From: Linum tenue
Lineage: Eukaryota; Streptophyta; Magnoliopsida; Malpighiales; Linaceae
Assembly: GCA_946122785.1 (NCBI GenBank)
Contig: CAMGYJ010000002.1
Coordinates: forward strand, 61,653,703-61,717,702
Direction of reading: 5' to 3'
Length of the DNA: 64,000 nt
This document shows positions 43,601-56,294 of this stretch, piece after piece. The notes beneath the pieces are model-generated. The model had not been told where the DNA came from and made no database searches. It saw only the letters and a list, made by a program, of their open reading frames with translations. Both the position numbers and the translations under genes were made by a program. Each line of letters opens with the position of its first letter. Within the stretch, counting starts at the first letter, position 1.

Positions 43601-44271
43601 TCATTTCCTCCACAATTGAAAACATCAAAAGCAAAAAAATAAAGGAAGATTGGAACAAATATGCACAATGAAAAAGGGTAGTAACACCTTTATTTCATTG
43701 ATTGTCGTAGAAAAAAAATGAAAACGAAATAAAGGAGCATCTCGGGAGAAGAAGGAGATTGAAGAATTTGACAGAGAGAAATGAATAGAGGAAGAGGAAA
43801 AGAGAGTTCCAGAGAGAAAAAAAAATTAAAAAATATTTAAAATTCAATAAATGGACAAAAATGCCTCTTCCTAGCTCGCATCAACCTCAACCGCAGGATG
43901 GTTCCGCCTTAGAAGTTAGAACAACGACTCCAATTCGGTATCCTAAGCCTAACCGAACCCGTAGGCCTTGATGGATTGTGAATCGTGATTGCCATATCAT
44001 CATGTTTCAGGAAAGCGTAATGGATGGGCCTGGCCATTAAAATCCTCTCCAAACCTGTTTGGGTCAGCAGTCATAGACCAGAAGCCCGATAGGCCCATCT
44101 TCAATTCTTGTAACAGTACCAAAAGAAAATTAAAAGGGAGAAAACCGTCTCCTTTTCTGCAACCTGGCGCCACAAACGGATAAGTGTCCTTCATTTCCTT
44201 CATCCCTCTCCCTCTACTACTTCTCGTCTTCGCTCGAGACTCCACCGGTGCGCAACCCCTCAGCCGCCGGA
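43601..44271 (+). promoter_or_regulatory. Upstream region of the PNPase gene
   Basis: No separate gene is seen. The frame of exon 1 stays open for eight codons upstream of the chosen ATG, starting with GTG at 44248. A CT-rich leader (44188-44235) precedes the start. No TATA box can be assigned. Confidence 0.35.
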
Positions 44272-47200
44272 ATGCTGGCAAATCCTAGCACCGGCGCCCT
44301 GCATGGCGGCATTTCTCGTCCCCGAAGCTCTCCGTTTCGACTATCCAGTAGCCACTGCTGCAAGCTCCCCGTCTCTCCAACTTGCTCCCGTTGCATTGGT
44401 CCAAGAAAATCAAGGTCCCGCGCCTTATCCCTGCTTTTACCGAGAAAAGTTGCCGCAAGTTTCGGCCGCGTTAGAGCTTCCGTTCAAGACCACCAAGTCC
44501 CTGAGTCGGTTGCCGTAGACGGAGCGCAGTTTTTCCCCCAATACGTTTCTGTTAAAATCCCCTACGGAGACAGAGAGGTTAAGTATTTGAAATCGCGTTC
44601 TGGCTAGCGCTTTCCGTGATCGATAATGTTGTAAATCTTTGAATTCCTTAAGCTTGAAGCAAGTTATTTGAAATTGAACTGCCTGCTTGCCGTCTTGGAA
44701 GGAAATTGAAGTTGTATAGCTGCTTCCCTCTTAGGTTGAGGCTTTGGGCTGAAGGGGTTATTGTGATAAACTAGTTGAATTCTTGCTTTTGAGAGATTAT
44801 CATAGTGTCCTTGTACTATTTTTGCAGATATTGGTTGAAACAGGTCATATGGGAAGACAAGCTAGTGGTGCTGTGATGGTGACTGATGGAGAAACCGTAA
44901 GTAGTGGACTGATTTTGAAAATCTTCTTTCATTTGGTACTTGAACAGCTGGGGAAAAAATTCTACCAACGTTTCAAATGTCTGAATGCAACAGCGAACCA
45001 TGGTGCTTGGACTTATCTAGAGGCTATTACGAATTCAGTTCATGCTTTCCCATTCAGTGAGAATTCATGCTTTTAGGGAACCAGTCCAAGATGGAGAAAT
45101 GTCAATCCTTGAGTTCCTAGAAAACACTTGAAAGAACATATGATTGTGATGTGCTCCTTGCTCTATTGTATGTTTTAAGGCGAAGAAAAAAATGGGGAAA
45201 TTGAATAGATTGGCTTGACACCTTGAAATGGCTTTGTGATCAGTTGGCTGATCCATCTCTTGTCTTTCTTTATCAATGTATCTTTTAGATTTTTATCCAG
45301 CATTTTACTGTTCATAATCATCGAGCATAGAATTTCTGTAGTCTTAATTTATGTAGCGGTTTCATCTGGTATCACACAGATATTTCAAAATTTTGTTTCG
45401 CAGGTTGTCTATACATCTGTATGTTTGGATGGTGTTCCAAGCGAGCCTTCAGATTTTTTCCCTCTTTCTGTTCATTATCAAGAACGTTTTTCAGCTGCCG
45501 GTCGAACAAGGTATATGGTACTTATGTTTTATCATTGTTATATTGGAAGAGTGTTTCAGGAAACTGATTGGCCCTTTTCATCTGGCTTTGCCTAAGTGGA
45601 GGGTTTTTCAAACGAGAGGGAAGAGCAAAAGATCATGAGGTACTTGCCTCCTGTCTAGTATAAGGAGCATTTAGTCAGTCTGATTGCAACTTAATTTTTT
45701 TAAGTAAACTCTCACTCATGATTTGTTGTGGCTGATTGGCTTTCACTGTATGATTTTTAATCATGTGACCTCTACTTAATAAAAACCTGATTGGTAAAAT
45801 GAGTTCTGGAGCTTTACGGAGAATCTTTCTTCAGAAGGAATATCAGCTTGCTGTATTTTCCTACAATTAAGTAAAACAATACTAAATGAATTGCAAATTC
45901 TGCGATTAGAACCAGAGTAAAAAGAAAATCAAGTAGGCTATCATTTTAACGGTAGCAGCATCTTGGTTTGTATCCATCCTAGCCCATGAACAGATTGCAA
46001 GAAAATCCCTATAAAAATCATACCTTGGACGAACATCACCTATCAGAAGATCTCTGGAAGCTTGTGGTACTTCTAGTATCAGCTATGTCTTGTGACCTAT
46101 GGTTGATATCAGGAAACCTTGATTGACAATGCCATCTAACTTTCCATTTTTCGAGTAGCAGAGAGGACAGGGAAGGAATTTTTAGCTCTTCAATGGTGAT
46201 TGCATGATGTTTGATCATAATTTTCTATTTATCTAATTTCATAAAAAATTCTATATATGTATTATTGTATTTGTACTTTAGCTGGTTTATGGACATCTAT
46301 GTTTCTGTCTCCATGATCAATTCAGGTCCTCACTTGCCGACTCATTGATAGGCCATTACGCCCAACCATGCCAAAGGGCTTCTACCATGAAACTCAGATA
46401 TTATCATGGGCAAGTATCATAAATTGCTCCAATATTTTTTGCTTGAATGTCTTCCATACCATTTTTTATGTTATATTCTTGCTCTTCAACCAAAGGCTTC
46501 TGAATTCTCATTATGTTGAATGCTGTCTTTCCATCCCATTGTTACGAAATTGCATGTTTTCACTGATAACTACGGAATCACTTCATAATGGTCTCAACTA
46601 ACGAATACCTTGAGTATGGTATAACTACTTGTAAGGCCCTTTATTTTATTCGTTGAAGACACTACAGTTTTTGAGAAATTTATATTTCAATGCGCTGTTA
46701 TTTGAAGATTGGATGACATGAAATTAACTTATTTCGGTCTATCTTGGTTTTGTTTTTGAATTATATAAATTGGTTTCTCTTTCATTCTCACAGGTTTTGA
46801 GCTATGATAGTTTGCACCCGCCTGATGTATTGGCCGTCACCGCTGCTGGGATAGCAATGTATGTTGTCCCATTATGTTCTTCTCTCTCAATATCTATCCC
46901 CCCTGAACCCTTGATACAGGAACCATCTCTAATATGTTGCCTATTTCTTAACTTCAAATTTCGTAGGTCTCTATCGGAAGTTCCAAATACAAAGCCCATT
47001 GCAGGAGTTCGAGTTGGTCTTATTGACGATAAATTTATAGTAAACCCCACAAACAAAGAGATGGAGAATTCAGTGCTAGATTTGGTGCTGGCTGGTACAG
47101 ATAGCGCTATTCTGATGATCGAGGTTTGAGCTATTTTTATCTTACCATCTATGTTGTGTAGTGTACAGGCTGTTTTATTTTCCTTGTGGAAGTTATTACT

Positions 47201-50200
47201 TGTTGCATCGTAAATGCAGCATCAATCCAATTGCTGCATCTGATGTTTTCAAAAAATTTGGGAACATTTCTGCCTGTAGAATTCTTAAGGTAGTTTCGGG
47301 AACAACAACAGGACCTTGCCTAATTTCACTCTTGGGATCAAACCTTCCTATGCCATAACAAGTTTTTGACTGGTGTAATTCGAAAGAGTTCATGGTGGCC
47401 TCTGTTCTTCGTGTGTAAAAGATCATTGAATAGTCTGCCCAGGTTTGTTGAATATGACACTTATACTAGATGTTTCCAAATAAATTTTCAGAAAACTTTC
47501 ATCTTTGTGCTAATTTACTTTTTAACCCTCGTTAGAGGCACTCCTCATGTCAGTAATCTCAGGAGGCACCATTGACAGCTAATAAGCTGATCCACTCGTG
47601 TCTTATATGCTTTACTTCTTCTACGATATTGGATATTCTCATGTATTCCATAAGTGTTTCGTGAAGGCTGAGCTTCTGAAGAATAGAATTGCCCTGAAGT
47701 TGTGATATGTCTCGTCCACATTTCATATGAATAAATAAATATAAGAAATGTGCAACATGTTAATTCTGCTTATGGGAAAGTAATTCACTACCATAACAAT
47801 GATTATATGAACACACATGCATCAGAGGGAAAATCTCAATCAGTGTTGTTTCATTTTTTTTTTTTAGAAAGATCAATTAGTGTTGTTTCTTTCTTGCAGG
47901 GATACTGCGATTTTCTGCCAGAGGAGAAGTTGTTTGAAGCAGTAAAAATTGGGTAAGCAGAGTTTGCTTATGTGCCTGGAAATGTATTTTTCTTTATTTC
48001 AGGACATGTGCATAACATTAACAAACTACAAATCTTGTTAACGTAAGCAGAAACTCACTGCTTCTATACTTTTCGGTGACTCTGTCATGGATTCAGTCCT
48101 AGTGATTTTGTTGTTTGCCAAAAGTTATTCAGGATCAGTTCTTGGTTTAAGAAACCTTGAGGCCTGGAGAAAACTGTACATTAGAAGAAGTCGCTTCTTG
48201 TTATTGCATGATTGTGATTCTTCTTACATATGCTGTGTCTGTGGAATGGAAGCATTGCCATGCATTGAAGGAAGAGATGCTTAACTTGTCATGTTCCTTG
48301 GTATTTCGTATTAAAGAGATCAACAACTACAGGATCTGATTGAATACTTAGCCTGTTGTATGTCACTGAAGCCAGGATGCAGTACGGTTAATTTGCAATG
48401 AAGTGGCGGCTTTGGAGGCAAAGTGTGGAAAACCGAAAATGCTTGATGCTATAAAGTTGCCTCCTCCTGAGTTATATAAACATGTGGAGGTACAATTTAT
48501 TATGCCCCTCTATTGCTGTAAGTTGTTCTGTCCATGAGCTGCACCTGCTTTCAAAGCCAGTTAAGAGCATGCCATTTTAGGCTAGAGCCTTTTAAACAAG
48601 ATTACAAATTTTAGATTGAGGAAAATAACTTATAAGCTCTGTTTCCTTTGGTCTTTATGTTCTGTATGCAAAGTAGCCAATTTATGAAGAGCTGAGCAAT
48701 ATTACCAAGCTCTGTATTTCAAATCTGCATGACAGAATCTGTTATCCTTGGTGCTGGTCTTTTGAGCACATGCTGACCAGCTGTTAGGTCCAATGCAGTT
48801 GATTGGGGGAAAACATTTTAGGGTCATTGACCATCTCATTGTATGGTATCCTCCCAAGTAATGAAGTGTTTTATTAGGTTTTAAAGAATGTGCATACCAA
48901 AGCTTGTTCTCGGGGGTGATTTTCTTGGCTCTATCAAATGGAAATCAGCAGTCTACGCTGCACTTTATTGCTACATTACACCTTAAAATCTATAACTCAA
49001 TATGAAGTGTAAAAGAAGAGTTAGTATTAGTCAAAGTGTCCTATGTTTCAACGGAAATCTACTAGTTTCCATATTCTTTCTCTTGCAAACCTCAGTACCC
49101 AACTTCCTTACTCTCATTTCTCCTAAACCTGTAAATTTTGGTTAATCTTGTCTAGAACATGCTCTTTTTTTCATTTCCAGGCTATAAGATATTATGTTTA
49201 TATTTACCTTTCACAGGAGATTGCTGGTAATGAATTAGCCGAAGTGCTACAGATTAGTAACAAAATACCAAGAAGGAAGGCCATTTCAGCTTTGGAGAAA
49301 AAAGTAATTGGTATTCTTACAGAAGAAGGTTATGTTACTACGATCTTAGATTCTGGCGCTGCAGAGTCAACATTAGATTTACTTGAGGAGGAAGACGAGG
49401 ACGACGAAGTGATTGTTGATGGTGAGGTAGATGAAGGTGACGTCCATATAAAGCCAATTCCAAAGGAACTTCCTCCCCAGGTTAGTACAAGTTGCCTTTA
49501 AGTTCCCCATCTAAAAGAATCTGCATCTTCTTCTTGAACCCTTTTGAAACTCCTTTTTGTTTTGTCCTTGTCAAATTTTAGTTGTTTTTGGAGGGTGATG
49601 TAAAGCTTGTATTCAAAGAGGTCTCATCCAAATTCCTCCGCAAGCGAATCGTACAGGTATGAAATCCATCTTTTGATACAGTAGTGACAAATGAAGTACA
49701 TTATATTCCAAATGCTTGATATTTGCCTGGTTGATGTCTGCTTTAAAGTCTTCTTGGTTCTCACCAGGTAAGTTTTGATCTCTTGCCTTTCAATCATAGT
49801 GCTGAAATTATCAATGAGTGAAACTCTGCATTAGTACCTTGAATATCATTGATATGGGTGTTCTGATTCCGGAAGTAATTTACAAAGGAGATGTGGTACA
49901 GAATGGAGGACCCATGTCTTGTAATCCAACTATGAGAACCAGCAATGACACACAGATCTCAAATTTGAGTTTTTTTTTGTTTTTTTGTTTTTTTGTTTTT
50001 TGTTGCACTGGTGACAGGGTGGGAAAAGGAGTGATGGGCGAACCTCAAATGGAATACGTCCAATAGATGCAAGATGTGGCTTACTACCCAGAGCTCATGG
50101 GAGCGCACTATTCACTCGTGGAGAAACACAGGTTTCATTTCTGAAAGTTTTCTTGAATGGAAATGCTTCGTTAATTAACCAATTGTCTCTTAGTGTGAAT

Positions 50201-53200
50201 CCTTTGAGTGTGTAGTAGGCTAATTTCACTGCCAGATTATTCTAATAATTTAATTTCTTGAGATGTGCCCAACCTCGGAAAGAAGCTCAACCGGTAAAAA
50301 CCTTCTACACTGACAACTATCCTGTCTTGTATTTGGATACCATGCTAACTGTCCCATTCGTTTAACTCCCAATCCCTGATTTCCATATTTTTCTTTATCT
50401 TGCTATTACTGTCTCTCCTATTCCATAATCCGATGTATTTGTCATGAGTTCTATTTGTAATCATTAAAGCAAAATATTCTCTTACTCTCTCTGGATCAAC
50501 TAGTCTTGCCAATTCAATTTCTATTTTGAATGATATTTCTGATTGACCAAGTTTTCTTCTTATCTTGGCCCTTATCCTACTTTGTAAGTTCTAGTCATGA
50601 AATTACTTCATATGTTCTAGTCATGAAGTTGTGGTATGGGTTAGAACTTCCAACAAATTCGAGTTATGATGTGTCACAGTGTTTAATTTGCATGAACTTT
50701 TACATGAAACACTGAACTCCATCCCTTCCTTTTTGTTGCAGGCCCTGGCTGTTACTACGCTGGGTGACAGGCAAATGGCTCAAAGAGTTGACAACCTTGT
50801 GGATATAGAGGAATTTAAGAGGTTCTATCTTCAGGTATATATGGGAGTGTTTGTATGTAGTGTAGTTCAAGTAAAAGCATACTAGCAACTTTATAGTAAT
50901 CATGTGTATGCTAGTTATTCTCTTGAGTAATTATTTGCAGCTCAGTTTCTGAAATTTTGTCTTTCTGCATTTGCGTTATCTGTCTATTGGCCCATAGAAC
51001 GATTCCGTTTACTTGTAAAGGTCTGAAATTTCCAACAGTGTTTTGTCTTCGTGCAGAGTCCATTATAGCCAAGGTAGACATGGCAGATAAAAATAATTGA
51101 ACCTTCTTCGCTTGCCACCAAATCTCCTCTGCTGCAATATTTATTTTGTTCCTACTGAGTCTTTTCTTGTTATCTCTGTTCTCGAAACTCTTGATTTAAT
51201 ATGCAAAAGAAATTCCAAGTGTGGTGTGTGTTTAGCAAAGACACTAAGACTTTGTTTTATCTAATTTTTTCAGTATTCATTTCCTCCATCATCCGTTGGG
51301 GAAGCAGGGCGAACGGGAGCACCTAATAGGCGAGAAATTGGTCATGGGATGCTTGCAGAGAGAGCTCTTGAACCTATATTGCCTTCCGAAGACATTTTCC
51401 CATACACAGTACGAGTTGAGAGTACCATTACCGAGAGCAATGGTTCCTCAAGGTCAGTGACTGCAGAAAGTGTTTTCAGTTTGCAATAGAAGTCAAAAGC
51501 ATGTTTCCTTCTTGGTTCCTCAATTGTAATCCTATCACGCCCAAAAGGTCTGTTGTTTGTGCTATGATCTGCATGCTAAGTGTATGACTGTGATTGAGAT
51601 CTTATCATCATGTAACAGTATGGCCTCTGTCTGCGGAGGTTGTTTGGCATTACAAGATGCGGGTGTTCCTGTAAAATGCTCAATTGCAGGCATTGCAATG
51701 GGCATGGTCCTTGACACTAAAGAATTTGGTGGTGATGGAACACCACTAATCCTATCTGATATCACTGGAGCTGAAGATGCATCTGGAGATATGGATTTCA
51801 AGGTCATTTCGAATAATGTCCTTTACTTGCTGCTTTTAATGTTTTATTTGATGATCCTAAAAGACTCTGCTTGAGTTCAGCTGTAGATGTTGCAATATTT
51901 ACTTCTAATAATAAAATGCTGATTGTAGGTTGCTGGAAATGAGGATGGAATAACAGCATTTCAGATGGACATAAAGGTCATAAACTTTCTGTTTCTGCTT
52001 CAGTGATCTTCATTGTCAATCATGATCTGTATAAGTGGCTTTAAAGTGTGGAGACCATTATAAATGTTATGTGTACTCACTCTCGTGAGAACCGTGAACA
52101 TTCTGACCAGTTTTCGTTTGCATGTTTCAGGTTGGAGGAATTCCTTTACCCGTTATGAGAGATGCTCTACTACAGGCAAGGGAAGGGAGGAAACGCATTC
52201 TTGGTAATATATTGTCTACTATGATTGCTAGAAGCTCACATGATATGTTGAATTGTTGCCTTATTTTATTTAAAACATTTCCCGTCACATATTAAAGTTT
52301 TTGTACATCTATGAAGTTCCAAGTGTATGGGCCTTGTGAAACCCTAGATACTAAATTTAGCATGTTCCACCTGGTTGGAACTTGGAAGTATACATTGCCA
52401 CCTTCCGGCATTTTACTTGGTTAATTAATGGTATCATGTTGATCTTTTGTTTCTGTTTCATGTTGCTGCTAACTCCACTATGCAGCTGAAATGTTGAAAT
52501 GTTCTCCACCCCCTTCTAGCAAGCTGTCTAAGTATGCACCACTCATACATATTATGAAGGTTTGTTCAACATCCATGTCTCCATTTGTATTGCTAGAACA
52601 ATTAAAGTCCAGAATGTTATTATGTTCCCATTACCAACTGCAATATTTTTTTCTACAGGTGGATAAAGAGAAGATTAACATGATAATTGGTCCGGGTGGA
52701 AAGAAGGTGAAGAGTATCATTGAAGAAAGTGGTGTGGAATCCATTGACATGCAAGATAATGGCATTGTGAGATCCAATGGTCAAAATATATGTTTCCATT
52801 GCTTTGCTAGGCACTAACCTAATTTCGAATTCTTAAAATTTGTGCTCTGCAGGTAAAGATCACTGCAAAGGATTTATCAAGTATAGAGAAATCAAAATCT
52901 ATCATCTCTAGGCTTACAATGGTTCCAACTATTGGTGACATATTCAGGTTGTCCTCGGGAAGCGCTAGGCTCTTTTATTTTTTTGGCTATTTTAACTGGC
53001 CATGTTTCATTAAAAACTTAGTTCTTCAGTGATCTGAGCTAAGCCATAGTATAATCCTAGTGACACTCATAAGAATCATAGAGAAGCCGAGGCAAGTGCC
53101 TTCCCATTCCCTCGCTAAGGAAACCGACTTCCAACTTCCATTTACCATGCAAGATAGACCAGTTGAATTAGTTAGTCTTCTCTGTAAGCAAAAGGAAACG

Positions 53201-54108
53201 ATTTCTAGGCACCCGGTTATGTTTTCCTGGCTGTCTCCTTAGCTTATGGCGTTTTAGGACGAACACCATTCCACTACAGTTTTCTACGAATCCTAGGGGA
53301 AGGAGCTTTCTGTGTATGAATTGAAATTGTTATTTGGTGTGTTTGTTATACCTCAGTTGTTTGTGGAACTCAGGGTGCTTGTTTCCTGTGTGTTGCAAAA
53401 TCAGGAACTGTGAGATCAAATCAGTTGCTCCTTACGGTGTCTTCGTCGAGATAGCCCCAGGGCGTGAGGTATACATTTAAAAAATCAGGCCATTAATTTG
53501 CATCTGTATAGCTGTAAGTGAGAATTATTTATTCCCGAAGACTAAGCTGCTGCTTCATGATGCAACTTTTTGAACTTTGCTACAGGGACTTTGTCATATT
53601 AGTGAACTCACTTCAACTTATTTGCCAAAGGCAGAAGATGTAGGTGCTTCACAATTCTGTCCAACTCTTTCTACAAGTAAATTAACTGATTATTCTTCTG
53701 ATATGCAAGATCAACTTATTTTCACTTACAGGCCTTTAAGGTTGGAGACAAGGTGGATGTTAAGCTTATCGAGGTATGCAACACTTCCCCGCCTTTTTTT
53801 CATTTCCATCACCTTAAACAGACTTTGGTTTCCCTGCCATAATCATCAAGTGCATTATGTCTTCTAAGGTGAACGACAAGGGACAGCTGCGCCTTAGCCG
53901 CAAAGCCTTACTTCCTGATCAAGCTTCATCTGGTGATGCAACAAAAACCAGTAACTCAGGAAAGAAGGTTCAGAAGAAGTCAGCTGGAATCTCTGCCAAA
54001 GATGGAGCAACTGTCAGCAAAGAAAAGTCAAAGAAGAGCAGCGGAGGTGGCAGCAGCACTCTGATTGAAAAAAGCAAATTAGTCAACGGAGAGGCTACGA
54101 TTGGATAG
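44272..54108 (+). CDS. PNP1: Polyribonucleotide nucleotidyltransferase (PNPase), organellar, 902 aa
   Basis: This phosphorolytic 3'-5' exoribonuclease/poly(A) polymerase processes and degrades chloroplast RNA (RIF10/PNP1 type). Exons: 44272-44577, 44828-44896, 45404-45510, 45597-45639, 46326-46409, 46794-46858, 46967-47123, 47900-47952, 48372-48489, 49217-49480, 49582-49656, 50018-50131, 50742-50834, 51274-51452, 51619-51802, 51929-51976, 52131-52203, 52486-52559, 52659-52766, 52853-52947, 53405-53468, 53586-53639, 53732-53773, 53869-54108. All join in phase to 903 codons including stop. A Ser/Arg-rich transit peptide covers about residues 1-70. The first RNase PH core starts near 95 ([20 protein letters not shown]). 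The second starts near 448 ([17 protein letters not shown]). KH is in exon 19 ([16 protein letters not shown]) and S1 in exons 21-23 ([20 protein letters not shown]). The C terminus is Ser/Lys-rich. Twenty-two introns are GT-AG; the fifth (46410-46793) is GC-AG. The start is the ATG at 44272. No damage is seen. Confidence 0.95.
46410..46793 (+). other. GC-AG intron in the PNPase gene
   Basis: The exon ends with the codon TGG and the intron begins GCAAGT, a strong GC-type donor. It ends TTCTCACAG before GTTTTGAGC. The protein reads ILSW then VLSYDS across the junction, as in the family, which leaves no room for a nearby GT donor. Confidence 0.88.
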
Positions 54109-55250
54109 ATCGTAAGTTCGTTTTTGATGGGATGGGGAAATTAGTCAATCATTGTGCCTAGAGCTGCAAATTCTCGATCCATATTCTCATGGGATGAACA
54201 GAGTTATGACGAAGGAAGGTAGCTTTCTCTTCCCTTTCTCCATCACAGTGGCATGTTAATTGTTGACATGCCACACTTAGATGTTCAGATATAGCGCGGC
54301 ACCAGGGGCGTTCCTCCATTGCGTAGAGAAACCGAATACGTCGTTTGAGTGTGTGAACCATCCGGGTGGATAAAAGAATCATGTGTACTTGGTGCTTCTG
54401 CCTGAGAACTCCGCAATGCAATTCTCCAAAGAGGCAACATAATGCAATTCATTCATCAGCGTTGTTTCTACCATGAGATCCATAGGGGAGTGGGGGAAGG
54501 TTTTACATTTGAGATTGCATTTCTGGGGCATCTGGAGGGGCGCTGGTTTCTGAACTTAGTATACTGTTTGTAGCAGTCACTATTCATTCTCAACTGATTG
54601 ATATTCGGGAAACTATTGAAGTGCTATCTGTTGATGTGTTGAATTCGAGTTCTTGCGAACTGGTTCTCTCATTTCGATTTACTGTTCTGTAGCAGAGAGA
54701 TCGGTTTTTCCTTGCTTTCCTCGTGTTTTGTTATCTCCATGGTCTTTTATGGTGAAGAATGACTATCCAAAGTATCCAGTTTATACATCAAAATTGAGTG
54801 GATCATACGGTACAGTTTCAAGAAGAGTCGTGTACGTGGGCACGCATTGAAGGATAAAACAGGGAGGACATAGCTAAAACTCGCCAGTCCTAGTCTGGTT
54901 ATTGTGCCCATATATATCTTCACGACTCTTAACCAAGTTATTTCAACCAACATACCAGTGCTTTGGCTATCATGCTCTCAACTCATTATTGAATAAATCT
55001 AAATTTTTCTACGAATTTGATAAATCTAACTCATGAATACATAAACTTATACGTACAATCCAATAAGATTTGAACAATTTATGAGACGCTTTTTATAGTT
55101 GAAACCATTCAATTCATCACTTTCGTTGATGGTTTGCATATTCTTTGGTTCATTATTTGTACCAAAGTTTAGTCATACTACTAATCTATTATCTAGATGA
55201 TTTAGTAATCCATCACTTCATCTTTATATGAACGCTTTTATTAGTATAGT
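54109..55250. other. PNPase 3' flank, no gene seen
   Basis: 3' untranslated and intergenic sequence. Short frames here have no recognisable product. Confidence 0.5.
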
Positions 55251-55500
55251 CAATTATTAGTTGGGTTAATACTTTAATTAGGCCCGAACTATAGACAAAC
55301 TTTCTACATTGACCCATGGTATCGGAAATTGCTATCCTGGCCTAAACTATGTAGCATACTTTCTTATTTGGCCCGGAGGCGGTTTGACCGTTAAATTAGA
55401 TGGTCAACCGAGTTGACCGTTAGTCAAGGTCCACCTCACTTGCCACGTCAGATATCAGGGAATAAAAAAATTAAATTTTAAATTTTAAATATTTTGAAAT
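55251..55500. repeat. Terminal-repeat-like fragment of a Mutator-like element
   Basis: Reads TTAATTAGGCCCGAACTATA, then GGTTTGACCGTTAAATTAGA, GTTGACCGTTAGTCAAGG and CTTGCCACGTCAG, the word order typical of plant MULE inverted repeats and similar in style to 58708-58890. Only one arm is present. Confidence 0.5.
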
Positions 55501-55853
55501 TGGATGGAAATGTTGATGTCATGGTAACTATTAACTAGTATATTTTACAAATTATGATTAATAACATGACAAGTTTGTAAGTCATACTCAATCATCTAAA
55601 AGAACACAAAGTTGATTTAACTCTTTGACAAGTTCTTAACTTCCATAAGTACATATACGAGATAGAAAAAACTTGGCTAAATATCTAGTTTACCAAGGTG
55701 TCATCACACGAGAATTGGTTGGCATGGGACTGGAGTCTTTATATACAGATTATGGGGAGTTGGTCGTTACCTCCTAAGTTGCAGTACTTTGTATGGCAGC
55801 ATGTGCGTCGTGTCTTGCCGACTGGTGAGGCGCTGAGCTCTTGGTGGGTGGGT

Positions 55854-55867
55854 GGGGGGGGGGGGGG
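55854..55867. repeat. G14 homopolymer
   Basis: Fourteen consecutive G in the zf-RVT part of the LINE relic, just after a GGTGGGTGGGTGGG-like stretch. Confidence 0.9.
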
Positions 55868-56244
55868 CTAGAGCAATGTTCAGTCTTCAGGGAAGAGGAG
55901 GAATCTCTAGAGCATCTCTTTTTCTGATTCGTGTGGCGGTTGGGCTATGGGAAGGGGCAGAGATGGCAGAGCTCAGTGCGATGCTATTCCGACTATTGGT
56001 GTGGCAGGAACTCATTTGCGGTGACTTGATGAGGGTTGTAGTTATGTTTTGACGTGTTTGGCGCGCTAGGAATTGGGTAGTTTTTTAATATACTCAATAC
56101 ACTGTCCTCGTTTTGCTTTCTCAGTTTGCTTGCAGATTGTAGAGTGAGATGTTATTTCGACTAGTCTAGGTGCTCGTCTACGTTAGGGTAGAGGTAAGTT
56201 AGTGATTTTTGTTGATGGTGCGACGTCTTGAGTCTCCCATGGGG

Positions 56245-56248
<4 letters not shown>

Positions 56249-56292
<44 letters not shown>
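56249..56292. repeat. G44 homopolymer
   Basis: Forty-four consecutive G in the RNase H part of the LINE relic, preceded by GGGGCACC. It is capable of forming G-quadruplex DNA. Its length in the assembly may be inaccurate. Confidence 0.85.
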
Positions 56293-56294
<2 letters not shown>

